Source: Chitinimonas koreensis (GTDB lineage: Bacteria > Pseudomonadota > Gammaproteobacteria > Burkholderiales > Chitinimonadaceae). Taken from it: 64,000 bases of DNA. The notes under the pieces were generated by a model. It saw only the letters and a list, made by a program, of their open reading frames with translations. It did not search any database and was not told the DNA's origin. The position numbers and the translations under genes are program-made. The first letter of the stretch is position 1, and the number at the start of each line of letters is the position of its first letter. The stretch covers positions 4,923,001 through 4,987,000 of the forward strand of contig NZ_CP060704.1 in the NCBI RefSeq assembly GCF_014353015.1, written 5' to 3'. Below, one piece after another: positions 1 to 9,880 of the stretch.

Positions 1-258
1 CGGCCGTGGAGCTTCCACCGACCTGCAGCACTACCTGAACCGTCGCTCCCTCACCCTGCCCTCTCCCGGAGGGAGAGGGTGGCGCAGCGATCGCCGAAGA
101 CTGCGGCGCAGCGATCGAAGAAATGCTGCGGTCGAAAATATACGGCGGTCATCCATGCCGTGCGCTACGGCTTGTCCGCTGCGCTGCACGGCCCCCTCCC
201 CTTCAAGGGGAGGGCTGGGGAGGGGATGGGGTTACACCTCACCCTCACGCCTCACCCC
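1..258. repeat. Intergenic DNA with two palindromic repeat types
   Basis: No gene is supported here. Bases 46-82 hold a C-rich/G-rich palindrome of the 'cctcaccc...ctctcccgg' type that recurs near 4477, 17068, 17186, 17895 and 23614. Bases 191-228 hold a second type, 'cccctccccttcaagggg' followed by a 'ggctgggg' tail, which recurs near 32812 and 32903. Both lie downstream of the dppF stop codon at 259, so they could form RNA hairpins at the 3' end of the dpp transcript. Function is unknown. Confidence 0.6.
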
Positions 259-1225
<967 letters not shown>

Positions 1226-1233
<8 letters not shown>

Positions 1234-2197
1234 GGGTCGGGACTCCGGCGGCGTTCAGGGGGAAGAAGCAGCGCACGCCGGCTTCGAGCGCGGGGCGCTC
1301 GGCGCGGCAGCGGTCCTGCACGTAGCGGCAGCGCGGCGACAAGAGGCAGCCCTTGGGGCGGTCGTAGTGGCCGGGCACGATGCCGGGCAGCGCCGACAGG
1401 CGCTCGGCGCCCTTCGAATGCTCGGGGATCGCGGCCAGCAGCGCCTCGGTGTACGGATGACGCGGCGCCCGGAACAGGTCGGCCACCGTCGAGGCCTCGA
1501 CCACCTGGCCGGCATACATCACGCAGATGCGCTTGGCCATCTCGGCGATCACCGCCAGGTCGTGGGTGATCATGATCAGGCCCATGTTGTGCTCCTTCTG
1601 GAGCCGCTCCAGCAGGTCCATGATCTGGGCCTGGATGGTCACGTCGAGCGCGGTGGTCGGCTCGTCGGCGATCAGGAGCTTGGGATTGCAGGCGATCGCC
1701 ATGGCGATCATCACCCGCTGGTTCATACCGCCCGACAGCTGGTGCGGATAGGCGTTGAGCCGGCTCTTGGCGTCGGGGATCTCGACCAGCTCCAACAGCT
1801 CGAGCGCGCGCTTCTGCAGCGCATCGCCGCGCAGGCCGAGGTGGACCTTGAGCGATTCCTTGATCTGGTAGCCGACGGTGTAGGACGGGTTGAGGCTGGT
1901 CAGCGCGTCCTGGAAGATCATCGAAATATCCTTGCCGACGATCTTGCGGCGCTGGCGGGCCGACATCTTGAGCAGGTCGTGGCCGTCGAACTTGAGCTCG
2001 TCGGCGGTGACGCGGCCGGGCGCGTCGATCAGGCCCATCAGCGCCATCATGGTCACCGACTTGCCCGAGCCCGATTCGCCGACGATGCCGACCAGCTCGC
2101 CGCGGTCGATGTCGAAGTCGAGGCCGTCGACGGCCGGGAAGGCATGGCCCTTGGCGCCGAACTCGACGCGCAGATTGCGGATTTTCAGAAGACTCAT
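1226..2197 (-). CDS. dppD: Dipeptide ABC transporter ATP-binding protein DppD
   Basis: This 323-aa ATPase is the partner of DppF. Walker A GESGSGKS is at about residues 40-47, the signature LSGGMNQR near 154, and the C-terminal peptide-transporter tail carries the paired cysteines of GCLLSPRCRYVQDRC. An AAGGA motif precedes the ATG on the minus strand. It lies 12 bases downstream of dppC, in the conventional order dppB-dppC-dppD-dppF, and would bind ATP at the cytoplasmic face of the permease pair. Function follows from family membership and operon context; the exact peptide range is inferred. Confidence 0.93.
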
Positions 2198-2209
2198 GGC
2201 TGCCGTTCC

Positions 2210-3109
2210 TTACGCTGCACGCTTCAGTTTGGGATCAAGCGCGTCGCGCAGGCCGTCGCCCATCAGGTTGATCGCCAGCACGCTGAGCAGGATGGTCAGG
2301 CCGGGCATGGTCACCACCCAGGGCGCGCGCTCGATGTAGTCGCGCGCGCTGGCCAGCATGGTGCCCCACTCGGGCGTCGGCGGCTGCACGCCGAGGCCGA
2401 GGAAGCCCAGCGCGGCGGCTTCGAGGATGGCCGAGGAGAAGCTCAGCGTGGCGTTCACGATCAAGGGCGCCATGCAGTTGGGCAGCACGGTGACGAACAT
2501 CAGCCGCAGCGCGCCGGCGCCGGCCACCCGGCTGGCGGTCACGTATTCCTTGTTGATCTCGGCCATGGCGGCGGCGCGGGTCAGGCGGGTGTAGCTCGGC
2601 AGCGCGCCGATCGCGATCGCGATCATGGTGTTGATCAGGCCCGGGCCGAGGATGGTGATGATGCAGATCGCCAGCAGCAGCGAGGGCAGCGCCAGCATCA
2701 CGTCCATCACGCGCATGATCACCGGCGACAGGGTCTTGGGATAGAAGGCGGCCAGCAGGCCCAGTATCACGCCGGGGATCATCGACATCAGCACCGACAT
2801 CAGGCCGATCCACAGCGAGACGCGGGCGCCGTGCACCAGGCGCGAGAAGATGTCGCGGCCCAGCTCGTCGGTGCCGAGCAGGTAGGTCGACATGCCGCCG
2901 TCGGCCCACGACGGCGGGGTCAGCATATGGTCGCGGTACTGCTCGATCGGGCTGTGCGGCGCGATCCAGCCGGCGAACACCGCGCAGAACACGATGGCCG
3001 TGAATACCGCCAGCGCCAGCACCGAGCCCTTGTTGACCGAGAAGCCCTGCCAGAACTCCTTCAGCGGCGAGGGGTAGCTCGGCATCTTTTCCAGGGTTTG
3101 CGTCGTCAT
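2210..3109 (-). CDS. dppC: Dipeptide ABC transporter permease DppC
   Basis: This 299-aa inner-membrane permease has a cytoplasmic N-terminal stretch, a first hydrophobic helix near residues 28-50, then the extracytoplasmic loop and the conserved BPD-transporter core. The EAA-type loop includes AAALGFLGLGVQPPTPEWG near residue 230, characteristic of DppC/OppC. AAGGAG stands 5-6 bases before the ATG. It follows dppB by 9 bases and precedes dppD by 12, consistent with a single transcript. Confidence 0.93.
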   Translation of the reverse strand: MTTQTLEKMPSYPSPLKEFWQGFSVNKGSVLALAVFTAIVFCAVFAGWIAPHSPIEQYRDHMLTPPSWADGGMSTYLLGTDELGRDIFSRLVHGARVSLWIGLMSVLMSMIPGVILGLLAAFYPKTLSPVIMRVMDVMLALPSLLLAICIITILGPGLINTMIAIAIGALPSYTRLTRAAAMAEINKEYVTASRVAGAGALRLMFVTVLPNCMAPLIVNATLSFSSAILEAAALGFLGLGVQPPTPEWGTMLASARDYIERAPWVVTMPGLTILLSVLAINLMGDGLRDALDPKLKRAA

Positions 3110-3118
3110 GTGCGCTCC

Positions 3119-4129
3119 TTATTTGGCCGAGCGGATGCGCGGGTTGACCACGCCGTAGAGAATGTCCACCACCAGGTTCACCACGATGAAGGTGGTGGCC
3201 GAGATCAGGATGCCGGCCTGCACCACCGGGTAGTCGCGGCGCGAAATCGAATCGACCAGCCACTTGCCGATGCCGGGCCAGGAGAAGATGGTCTCGGTCA
3301 GCACCGCGCCGGCCAGGAGCGTGCCGGTCTGCAGCCCGATCACGGTGATGACCGGGATCAGCGCGTTGCGCAGCGCGTGCACCACCACCACCCGGGTCGG
3401 AGCCAGGCCCTTGGCGCGCGCGGTGCGGATGTAGTCCTCGCGCAGCACTTCGAGCATCGACGAACGCGTCATCCGCGCCACCACCGCCATCGGGATGGTG
3501 CCGAGCACGATCGAGGGCAGGATCAGGTGCATCAGCGCCGACTTGAAGGCGCCCTCGTCGGGCGACAGCCAGCTGTCGATCAGCAGGAAGCCGGTACGCT
3601 GCGCGATGTCGTATTCGATGTCGATGCGGCCCGACACCGGCGTCCAGCCGAGCTGGACCGAGAAGAACATGATCAGGATCAGGCCCCACCAGAAGATCGG
3701 CATCGAGTAGCCGAAGGTGGCGACCCCCATCACCGACTGGTCGAAGATCGAGCCTCGCTTGAGGCCGGCGGTCATGCCCAGGGCGAGGCCGACCACCACT
3801 GCGAGGATCAGCGCGCAGAAGGCGAGCTCGACGGTGGCGGGGAACAGCGTGAGGAATTCCTTGGTCACCGGCTCGCGCGTGACCAGCGAGATGCCGAGGT
3901 CGCCATGGACCAGGTCGGAAACGTAGCGGAAGTATTGCTCGTGAAGGGGCTTGTCGAGACCGAGCCGGATCATCGCGGCCTTGTGCATCTCGGGATCGAG
4001 CCGGCGCTCGCCGACCATCACTTCGATCGGGTCGCCGGGGATGAGGCGGATCAGGGCGAAAGCGACCAGCGTGATGCCGATGAAGGTCGGAACGACCGTC
4101 GCCAGTTTCCTGAGGACGAAGGAAAACAT
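3119..4129 (-). CDS. dppB: Dipeptide ABC transporter permease DppB
   Basis: This 336-aa permease forms the membrane channel with DppC. I place the start at 4129 rather than an in-frame ATG at 4162, because the 4129 ATG follows a strong GGAGG at normal spacing and gives the standard N-terminus MFSFVLRKL. The following segment TVVPTFIGITLVAFALIRLIPGDP is the usual DppB/OppB first helix and 'PGDP' motif. The EAA loop (ARAKGLAPTRVVVVHALRNA, about residues 226-245) marks the ATPase contact. This is the first gene of the dpp operon; no dppA is seen upstream. Confidence 0.92.
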   Translation of the reverse strand: MFSFVLRKLATVVPTFIGITLVAFALIRLIPGDPIEVMVGERRLDPEMHKAAMIRLGLDKPLHEQYFRYVSDLVHGDLGISLVTREPVTKEFLTLFPATVELAFCALILAVVVGLALGMTAGLKRGSIFDQSVMGVATFGYSMPIFWWGLILIMFFSVQLGWTPVSGRIDIEYDIAQRTGFLLIDSWLSPDEGAFKSALMHLILPSIVLGTIPMAVVARMTRSSMLEVLREDYIRTARAKGLAPTRVVVVHALRNALIPVITVIGLQTGTLLAGAVLTETIFSWPGIGKWLVDSISRRDYPVVQAGILISATTFIVVNLVVDILYGVVNPRIRSAK

Positions 4130-4759
4130 GGACTTACCTCCAGACGGCCACCGAATACCCATGGCCGGAGGGTGGAAAAGCGCGCGATGTTACGCGGGAC
4201 TTACGCCAGCGGCAATCGCCCGACCGCAACCGTACCAAGCGCGCCACGCTTGGGCCCGAGGCCGGGCCGGCGGCGATCCTACGCCATCTTCGGGCTGCCG
4301 GCGTAGTCGAATCGTGCCGACTACGGGCGAAGCGCCGGACGGATGCTTGAAGTGCGTACTCGTCTATACGAGTTAAGCCGAAAAATTGGCGGTATCCGAC
4401 GATTCGCGGCTGAAGCCGCTCCTGCAGAAACCCGGCCTGCGTTGATAGTGAACCAGCCGCACATTGAATTAGCGGCGCTCCCTCACCCCCACCCCTCTCC
4501 CGGTGGGAGAGGGGCTTAAAAGCACCCGCACCAACATTGGCGCGGCCACCGGCATGAGCGCAGCGACATGCCTAGCCGCAGGTGCAACGGAGAGCGAACG
4601 AGCGCCAGCGAGGCTCCCTCGCGGCGGCGAGGGCGGGGGAGTCGGGGTGAAACAGGGAGGTAAGCCGCGCCCGTCCAGCCGACACTGCGCGCAAGCGCCC
4701 GGCTCCGCCGGGCGCCCGCACTGCACGGCCAGCCAGAGCCCACGCATCCACCTCATGGC
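4130..4759. other. 630-bp intergenic region with repeats, no gene seen
   Basis: This region separates dppB and corA, both on the minus strand. Bases 4402-4423 match a second copy at 17984-18005, a palindrome around 'cggctgaagccg' resembling REP-type repeats of other Proteobacteria. Bases 4477-4715 are a composite repeat described separately. Short open frames in this stretch are the repeat read in different frames and have no homology I recognise. The dpp promoter should lie close upstream of 4129, but I could not pick a convincing -35/-10 pair. Confidence 0.6.
4477..4715. repeat. Composite intergenic repeat, copy 1
   Basis: This element has three parts: a C-rich/G-rich palindrome at 4477-4515, a block 'gcatgagcgcagcgacatgc' starting near 4552 that leads into 'gcgaggctccctcgcggcgg' near 4608, and a terminal hairpin GCGCCCGGC-TCC-GCCGGGCGC at 4695-4715. 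Copies with the same order occur at 17895-18331 (with about 200 bp extra) and 23614-23867. In each case the hairpin ends about 30-45 bp beyond the stop codon of a minus-strand gene (here corA), so it could serve as a transcription end. Confidence 0.7.
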
Positions 4760-5722
4760 TTACCTCAACCAGCCTTTGCGCTGGAAATACCAGAACGGCG
4801 CAGCCACCGACAGCGCCATCAGGCCCAGCGCGAACGGATAGCCCCAGCGCCATTCCAGCTCGGGCATATGGCCGAAGTTCATGCCGTAGACGCTGGCGAT
4901 CAGCGTCGGCGGCAGCAGCGCCACCGAGGCCACCGAGAAGATCTTGATGATCTTGTTCTGGTTGATGTTGATGAAGCCGACCGTGGCGTCCATCAGGAAG
5001 TTGATCTTGTCGAACAGGAAGGCGGTGTGGCCGTCGAGCGAATCGATGTCGCGCATGATCTGGCGCGCGTCGTTGAACTGCTCCTTGTCGAGCAGCCGGC
5101 CGCGCATCAGCGAGGACACCGCGCGCCGCGTCTCCATCAGGTTCTGGCGGATGCGGCCGTTCATGTCCTCCTCGCGCGCGATGCGCTGCAGCACCTCGCC
5201 GGCCTGGGTATCGCTGAGCTTCTCGCCGAGCACCATCTTGGAGATGCCCTCGAGCTCGCGGTAGCCGTCCTCGAGCGCATCGGCCGAATGCTCGACGTCG
5301 ACCGCGAACAGCTCGAGCAGCACGTCGAGCGCGTTCTCGACGTAGCCCGGCCGGCTGCGCGCGCGCAGGCGCAAGAGGCGGAACACCGGCGACTCCTCGC
5401 CGCGCACGCTGTAGAGCCGGCCGTCGCGCAGCACGAAGGCGGCCGCCACGTTGGCATAACCGCCGTCGCGCTCGATCAGGAAGTTGGCGCGCAGGTGCAG
5501 GCCGCCGCTGTCGTCCTCGAAGAAGCGCGCGCTCTCCTCGATGTCGCCGAGCGCGCGCCAGTCCGGCACGGCCAGGTCGAAATGGTTGCGGACCCAGTCG
5601 AGGTCGGCCTCGTCCGGGTCGACCAGGTCGATCCAGACCGGCGGCGCGGCGTCGAGCGCGGCGAACGCGGCCTCGTCGAGCTGGGCCAGGCGGCCGTTGA
5701 CGAGCGTGAACAGATTGATCAT
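4760..5722 (-). CDS. corA: CorA-family magnesium/divalent-metal channel
   Basis: This 320-aa protein belongs to the CorA family of pentameric inner-membrane Mg2+ (or Co2+/Zn2+) transporters. The large N-terminal domain is acidic and helical. The C-terminus has two membrane helices with the family's YGMNF signature (GMN at about residues 280-282) at the end of the first, and a basic tail (FQRKGWLR). I chose ATG 5722 because the product then begins MINLFTLVNGRL, as CorA proteins usually do; an upstream in-frame start would add 79 low-complexity residues. The protein resembles the shorter CorA class of Gram-negative bacteria. Ion specificity cannot be read from the sequence. Confidence 0.9.
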   Translation of the reverse strand: MINLFTLVNGRLAQLDEAAFAALDAAPPVWIDLVDPDEADLDWVRNHFDLAVPDWRALGDIEESARFFEDDSGGLHLRANFLIERDGGYANVAAAFVLRDGRLYSVRGEESPVFRLLRLRARSRPGYVENALDVLLELFAVDVEHSADALEDGYRELEGISKMVLGEKLSDTQAGEVLQRIAREEDMNGRIRQNLMETRRAVSSLMRGRLLDKEQFNDARQIMRDIDSLDGHTAFLFDKINFLMDATVGFININQNKIIKIFSVASVALLPPTLIASVYGMNFGHMPELEWRWGYPFALGLMALSVAAPFWYFQRKGWLR

Positions 5723-6164
5723 GGCGATACCCCGCAGCGGTTCGGTCGCCCGCAACGATCGGGCGGCGCATGCAGCAGCCGCGGCCGGCGCAGGGCGCGG
5801 GCAGCGGAAGTCGGAGGGGATTGGGGTGCGGGCGGAAAACTGCCCGGAAGGAGCCGCGCGACCAGGGGCGCGCGCGGCGAGCGCAGGCGTGGTCTCAGTG
5901 CTGGATCGGCGGCGTACTTCGACTACCCGATTCACTACCCACGACGGGCTCCTGCTCAAAAAGAAGGCGCGAGTTTAGGCGTTCGGCCCGGCCGCTGTCC
6001 ACCGGTGGGCGCGCGGCTGAAAACCATTCACCGCGGAGGACGCCGAGGACGCGGAGGAGAACCGGCATCGCCCGCAAATGCGCTGGCGGTGACGCCACCG
6101 ATCCTCTGCATCCTCGGCGTCCTCTGCGGTCGAGTCTATTTTTGCGTCCAGAGGATGCACTGGC
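5723..6164. other. Intergenic region between murB and corA
   Basis: No gene is supported. The 5' half (5740-5900) is GC-rich low-complexity DNA. The 3' half holds a long imperfect inverted repeat listed separately (6030-6130). A promoter for corA would be expected just upstream of 5722 but no clear match was seen. Confidence 0.5.
6030..6130. repeat. Long imperfect inverted repeat (29-nt arms)
   Basis: The left arm at 6030-6058 reads 'accgcggaggacgccgagg' and onward; the reverse complement of the right arm at 6102-6130 matches it except for about three positions. The 43-nt loop itself contains a small palindrome (tggcggtgacgcca). The arms consist of repeated 'gaggacg' units, a type of intergenic repeat seen in several betaproteobacterial genomes. 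It lies about 35 bp beyond the murB stop codon, so a transcript from murB would form a strong hairpin here. It may act as a terminator or an mRNA stabiliser for murB. Confidence 0.65.
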
Positions 6165-7162
6165 TCACCACCACACCGGCTCGGGCTGCAGCATCACGCC
6201 GAAACGCTCCAGCACGTCGGCCCGCACCGCCTGCATCAAGGCCGCGACGTCGGCCGCGCCGGCGCCGCCGTGGTTGACCAGCACCAGCGCCTGCTGCGCA
6301 TACATGCCGACCGGGCCGAGCCGGCGGCCCTTCCAGCCGGCCTGCTCGATCAGCCAGCCGGCCGCCAGCTTGGCGCTGCCGTCGGCCTGCGGATACAGCG
6401 GCAGCGCCGGGTGGCGCGCCTTCAGCGCGGCGGCCTGCTCGGCCGGCACGACCGGGTTGTGGAAGAAGCTGCCGGCGTTCGGCGTCACCGCCGGGTCGGG
6501 CAGCTTGCTGCGGCGGATGGCGATCACCGCGTCGGCCACCGCCTGCGGCGTGATCTCGGCGCCGTCGAGCCGCGCGCGCAGGTCGCCGTAGTCGAGCTTG
6601 GGCCGCCAGGCCTTGGGCAGGCGGAACAGCACGTCGGTGATCAGCCAGCGGCCGGCCTCGACGCGCTTGAACACGCTGTCGCGATAGCCGAAGGCGCACT
6701 GCTCGGCGGTGAACACGCAGACCGAGCCGTCGTCGAGCCGGCGCGCGGTCAGCGCATGGAAGCAGTCCTTCAGCTCGACGCCGTAGGCGCCGATGTTCTG
6801 GATCGGCGCGGCGCCGACGGTGCCGGGGATCAGCGACAGGTTCTCCAGCCCCGGCCAGCCCTGCGCCAGCGTCCATTGCACGAAGTCGTGCCAGTTCTCG
6901 CCGGCCGCGGCGGCGACGTACCAGGCGCCCTCGTCCTCGCCGAGCAGCTGGCGGCCCTTGAGCTCGACCTTGAGCACCGTGCCGGCCACCCGCTCGGCCG
7001 GCACCAGGTTGCTGCCGCCACCGAGCACGCGCAGCTGCGGTCCGGCCTGCGCCAGCAGATCGGGCAGCTCGGCCAGGTCGGCCAGCACGGCCAGCCGTTC
7101 GGCGCGCGCGCGCAGGGCCAGCGTATGGAGGGGGCGAGATCGGCGTCGAGCGTCGCTGACAT
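6165..7162 (-). CDS. murB: UDP-N-acetylenolpyruvoylglucosamine reductase MurB (frame break near 7130)
   Basis: MurB reduces the enolpyruvyl group of UDP-GlcNAc-enolpyruvate with NADPH, giving UDP-MurNAc for peptidoglycan. The 332-aa repaired product has the type I MurB features: FAD-binding GGGSNLV, GENWHDFV, the IPGTVGAAPIQNIGAYG segment and the catalytic NAGSFFHNP loop; it ends PEPVWW. The ATG at 7162 opens with MSATLDADLAP but leaves the MurB frame after 11 codons. Adding one G to the G5 run at 7130-7134 joins this start to LHTLALRARAERL, the expected N-terminal strand. I regard this as a base-call error; if real, MurB would lack a proper start, which is unlikely for an essential gene. Confidence 0.88.
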
Positions 7163-7415
7163 GGCGCAAATTCCGGACGAAACGGCCGATTATACTGGCG
7201 CCCGCTCGACCGCCCGCGCCGGCGCGCCTGCGGCCACCGCGGCGGCATCGGCAATAATGCCGGGGCTGCGCGGCCGGCGGCATTCAGCAAAGGTTCACCC
7301 CGCCCTGCCAAACTGGCGCTCACCAAGGCCCAGGTGGCATGTAAGAAAAGCTGCGCTATCCTCGACCAAGGCAGGCGAACGATCGCCAACCATCTTCCTT
7401 CAAGGAGTTTCAGAC

Positions 7416-7682
7416 ATGGACAAGAAGCAAGCACTGATTTCCGGCGCCCTGGCCAGCCTGGTGGCGCTGGGCCTGTCGGCCGGTGCCCAGGCCGACGACA
7501 AGGCGGCCAAGGAAAAATGCTACGGCGTGGCCAAGGCCGGCAAGAACGACTGCGCTTCGCCCTCCGGCAGCCACAGCTGCGCCGGCCAGGCCAAGACCGA
7601 CAACGACCCGAACGAGTGGAAGTACGTCGCCAAGGGCACCTGCGAAAAGATGGGCGGCAACACCCAACCCGGCAAGAAGTAA
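7416..7682 (+). CDS. bufA: BufA-type bufferin precursor (DUF2282), 88 aa
   Basis: This short exported protein has a signal peptide (MDKKQALISGALASLVALG, cleaved after about residue 26, SAGAQA) and a mature part with four cysteines at 35, 46, 55 and 76, in contexts EKCYG, KNDCA, HSCAG and GTCEK. This pattern and size match DUF2282 precursors of bufferins, ribosomally made, post-translationally modified copper-binding peptides described in Caulobacter. It is followed by DUF692, DUF2063 and DoxX genes, the standard bufferin order. AAGGAG at 7402-7407 fixes the ATG. A TGTAAG-like box at 7340-7345 could belong to an ECF-type promoter, but I could not confirm a -10. Modification of these cysteines is inferred from the family. 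Confidence 0.88.
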   Translation: MDKKQALISGALASLVALGLSAGAQADDKAAKEKCYGVAKAGKNDCASPSGSHSCAGQAKTDNDPNEWKYVAKGTCEKMGGNTQPGKK

Positions 7683-7705
7683 GCGCCGCGCCGGATGCAG
7701 CGAGA

Positions 7706-7733
7706 ACGGGCGGCCATGGCCGCCCGTTTTTTC
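7706..7733 (+). terminator. Hairpin with T-run between bufA and bufB
   Basis: A perfect stem AACGGGCGGCC/GGCCGCCCGTT is followed by TTTTTT (7728-7733), a textbook intrinsic terminator. It lies 24 bp after the bufA stop and 60 bp before the bufB start. Partial termination here would give much more precursor mRNA than enzyme mRNA, which suits a RiPP operon. Confidence 0.85.
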
Positions 7734-7792
7734 TTGCCGCCCTCCGTGCCGGTGCCCCTCTCGCCTGGTCCCCCCTATTGCAGGATAGCCGC

Positions 7793-8625
7793 ATGCCCCA
7801 CACCGCCCTCCCCGCGCCGCCGGCCTCGGACTGCGCCTGCCGCACATCCGCCAGGTGCTGGCCGAGCGGCCGGCCGTGGCCTGGTTCGAGGTCCATCCCG
7901 AGAACTACTTCGGCGGCGGCGCCAACCTGGCCGCGCTCGAGGCGGTCCGCGCCGATTACCCGCTGAGCCTGCACGGCGTCGGCCTGGGCCTCGGTTCGGC
8001 GGCGCCGCTCGACGCCGGCCACCTGGCCCGCTTCCGCGCGCTGATCGACCGGCTGGCGCCGGCCGCGGTATCCGAGCATCTGGCCTGGAACCGCAGCGAC
8101 GACGAATGCCTCAACGACCTGCTGCCGCTGCCCTACAGCCAGGCCGCGCTCGACTTCATGGTCGAGCGGGTGGGCCGGGCGCAGGACGCGCTCGGCCGCC
8201 GCCTGCTGATCGAGAACCTGTCGAGCTACGTCGGCTTCCGCGACGACCGCATCCCCGAAGGCGAATTCATCGCCGAGCTGGCGCGGCGCAGCGGCTGCGC
8301 CGTGCTGCTCGACCTCAACAACCTGTACGTGAACCAGCACAACCTCGGCCGCGACGCGCGGGCCGCGATCGCCGCCCTGCCGCGCGAGGCGGTCGGCGAG
8401 ATCCACCTGGCCGGCTTCGAGGAACGCGAAGACGGGCTGTGGCTCGACACCCACGGCAGCCCGGTGCGCGAGGCGGTGTGGGATCTGCTCGACGCCGCGC
8501 TGGCGCGCTTCGGCCCGCTGCCGGTGCTGCTCGAGCGCGACAGCAACCTGCCGCCGCTGGCGGAACTGATGAGCGAGGCCGCGCGCGCGCAGGCCGCGCT
8601 CGACCGACTGGAGCCCGCCGCATGA
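7793..8625 (+). CDS. bufB: DUF692 multinuclear iron enzyme BufB (frame break near 7810)
   Basis: DUF692 (MbnB-like) proteins are TIM-barrel iron enzymes that modify cysteines of RiPP precursors; MbnB makes the oxazolone/thioamide of methanobactin. Seen here: FEVHPENYFG, HGVGLGLGS, VSEHLAWN, ENLSSYVGF, LLDLNNLYVN, GEIHLAGF and LLERDSNLPPL, covering the metal ligands of the family. The ATG at 7793 follows AGGATAG. Its frame (MPHTALP) must gain one base, most simply in the C4 run at 7810-7813, to join GLGLRLPHIRQVLAERP, the normal DUF692 N-terminus; the repaired length is 277 aa. Its stop overlaps the next start (ATGA). The predicted substrate is the product of the gene at 7416. Confidence 0.88.
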
Positions 8626-9385
8626 CGACCGATCCGACCCCGCTCGACGAACTGCAGCGCCGCTTCGTCGCCGCGCTGGCCGACCCGGCGCTGGCCGCCG
8701 AGCTGTTCGGCGACCATGCCGGCGGCGCCGACGCCTATGCCAACAACCGGCTGTTCAACCGCGCCGACGCGCTGGCCGAGGCCTACCCGGTGGTGCGCCA
8801 ACTGGTCGGCGAGGCCTTCTTCGGCGGCCTGGCGCGCGCCTATGCGCGCATCACGCCGTCGCGCTCGGGCGACCTGAACCGCTACGGCGAGGGCCTGGCC
8901 GGGTTCATCGCCGGCTTCCCGCCCGCGCGCGAACTGCCCTACCTGGCCGACGCGGCCCGGCTCGACTGGCTGTGCCACATGGCCTATTACGCCGACGACG
9001 CCGCGCCGTTCGACCTGGCCGCGCTGGCCGCCGTGCCGGCCGAACGCCAGGGCGGCCTCGCGCTGCGGCTGGCGCCGGCCGCCGGCCTGCTGCGCTCGGC
9101 CTGGCCGATCGCCAGCCTGTGGCAGGCCCACCAGCCCGAAGGCGGCGATTTCCCCTCGCCCGACCAGGGCGGCGAAGCCGCGCTGGCCTGGCGCGACGGC
9201 CGCAACCGGGTGCGGGTGCGGCGGCTGCCGGCGGCCGAATCCGCCTTCCTGGCCGCCGCGGCCGAAGGCCTGCCGCTGGCCGAGGCGCTGGAGCGCGCGC
9301 TCGACGAAGACATGGAATTCGACTTCGGGCGTCATTGCAGCGCTGGATCGCCGACCAAGTGATCGTCGATTTCACGGAACCCTGA
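8622..9385 (+). CDS. bufC: DUF2063 bufferin partner protein BufC (frame break near 9327)
   Basis: DUF2063 proteins accompany DUF692 enzymes and are thought to recognise the precursor, as MbnC does for MbnB. The repaired protein is 254 aa. The N-terminal helical DNA-binding-like domain contains YANNRLFNRADALAEAYPVV and the later part a second compact domain (RLAPAAGLLRSAWPIASLWQ). The uncorrected frame ends early with FDFGRHCSAGSPTK; one extra G in the run at 9327-9329 gives FDFGASLQRWIADQVIVDF, the family's usual C-terminus. The ATG overlaps the bufB stop. Translational coupling with bufB is expected because the two proteins work as a complex in related systems. Confidence 0.85.
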
Positions 9386-9387
9386 CC

Positions 9388-9870
9388 ATGACCCTCATCG
9401 CCCCCGCCGTCGTCCGCGCCGGCCGTACCCTCTCCCGCCTGTTCGACGCCTGGTTCCAGCCCTTGGCCGACCTCGCCGCCCGGCTCTACCTGGCGAAGGT
9501 GTTCTTCGCCTCGGGCCTGACCAAGGTGCAGGACTGGGACACCACGCTGCTGCTGTTCACCGAGGAATACCACGTGCCGCTGCTGCCGCCGCCGCTGGCC
9601 GCGGCGGGCGGCGCATTCGGCGAGCTGTTCTTCCCGCTGCTGCTGGCGCTCGGCCTGGCCGGCCGTCTCGGCGCGCTCGGGCTCAGCGTCGTCAACCTGA
9701 TGGCGGTGGTGTCGTACTGGCACGTGCTCGGCACGCCCGAGCAGGCGGCCGGGCTGACCCAGCACCTGCTGTGGGGCCTGCTGCTGGCCATGCTGGTCGG
9801 CCACGGGCCGGGCAAGCTGTCGCTCGATGCGCTGATCGGGCGGCGCTGGCCCTGGCTCGAACGCGACTGA
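9388..9870 (+). CDS. DoxX-family membrane protein of the bufferin operon (BufD-like)
   Basis: This 160-aa protein has four hydrophobic helices (about residues 28-46, 65-90, 96-115 and 122-142), with YLAKVFFASGLTKVQDW in the DoxX signature region and a conserved EYHVPLLPP loop. It starts 2 bp after the bufC stop. DoxX genes are the fourth member of several bufferin operons (bufD). The biochemical role is not known; a quinone-linked redox function has been suggested for the DoxX family. The stop lies 10 bp from the stop of the converging luxR-type gene. Confidence 0.82.
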   Translation: MTLIAPAVVRAGRTLSRLFDAWFQPLADLAARLYLAKVFFASGLTKVQDWDTTLLLFTEEYHVPLLPPPLAAAGGAFGELFFPLLLALGLAGRLGALGLSVVNLMAVVSYWHVLGTPEQAAGLTQHLLWGLLLAMLVGHGPGKLSLDALIGRRWPWLERD

Positions 9871-9880
9871 AGCGCCGCCC

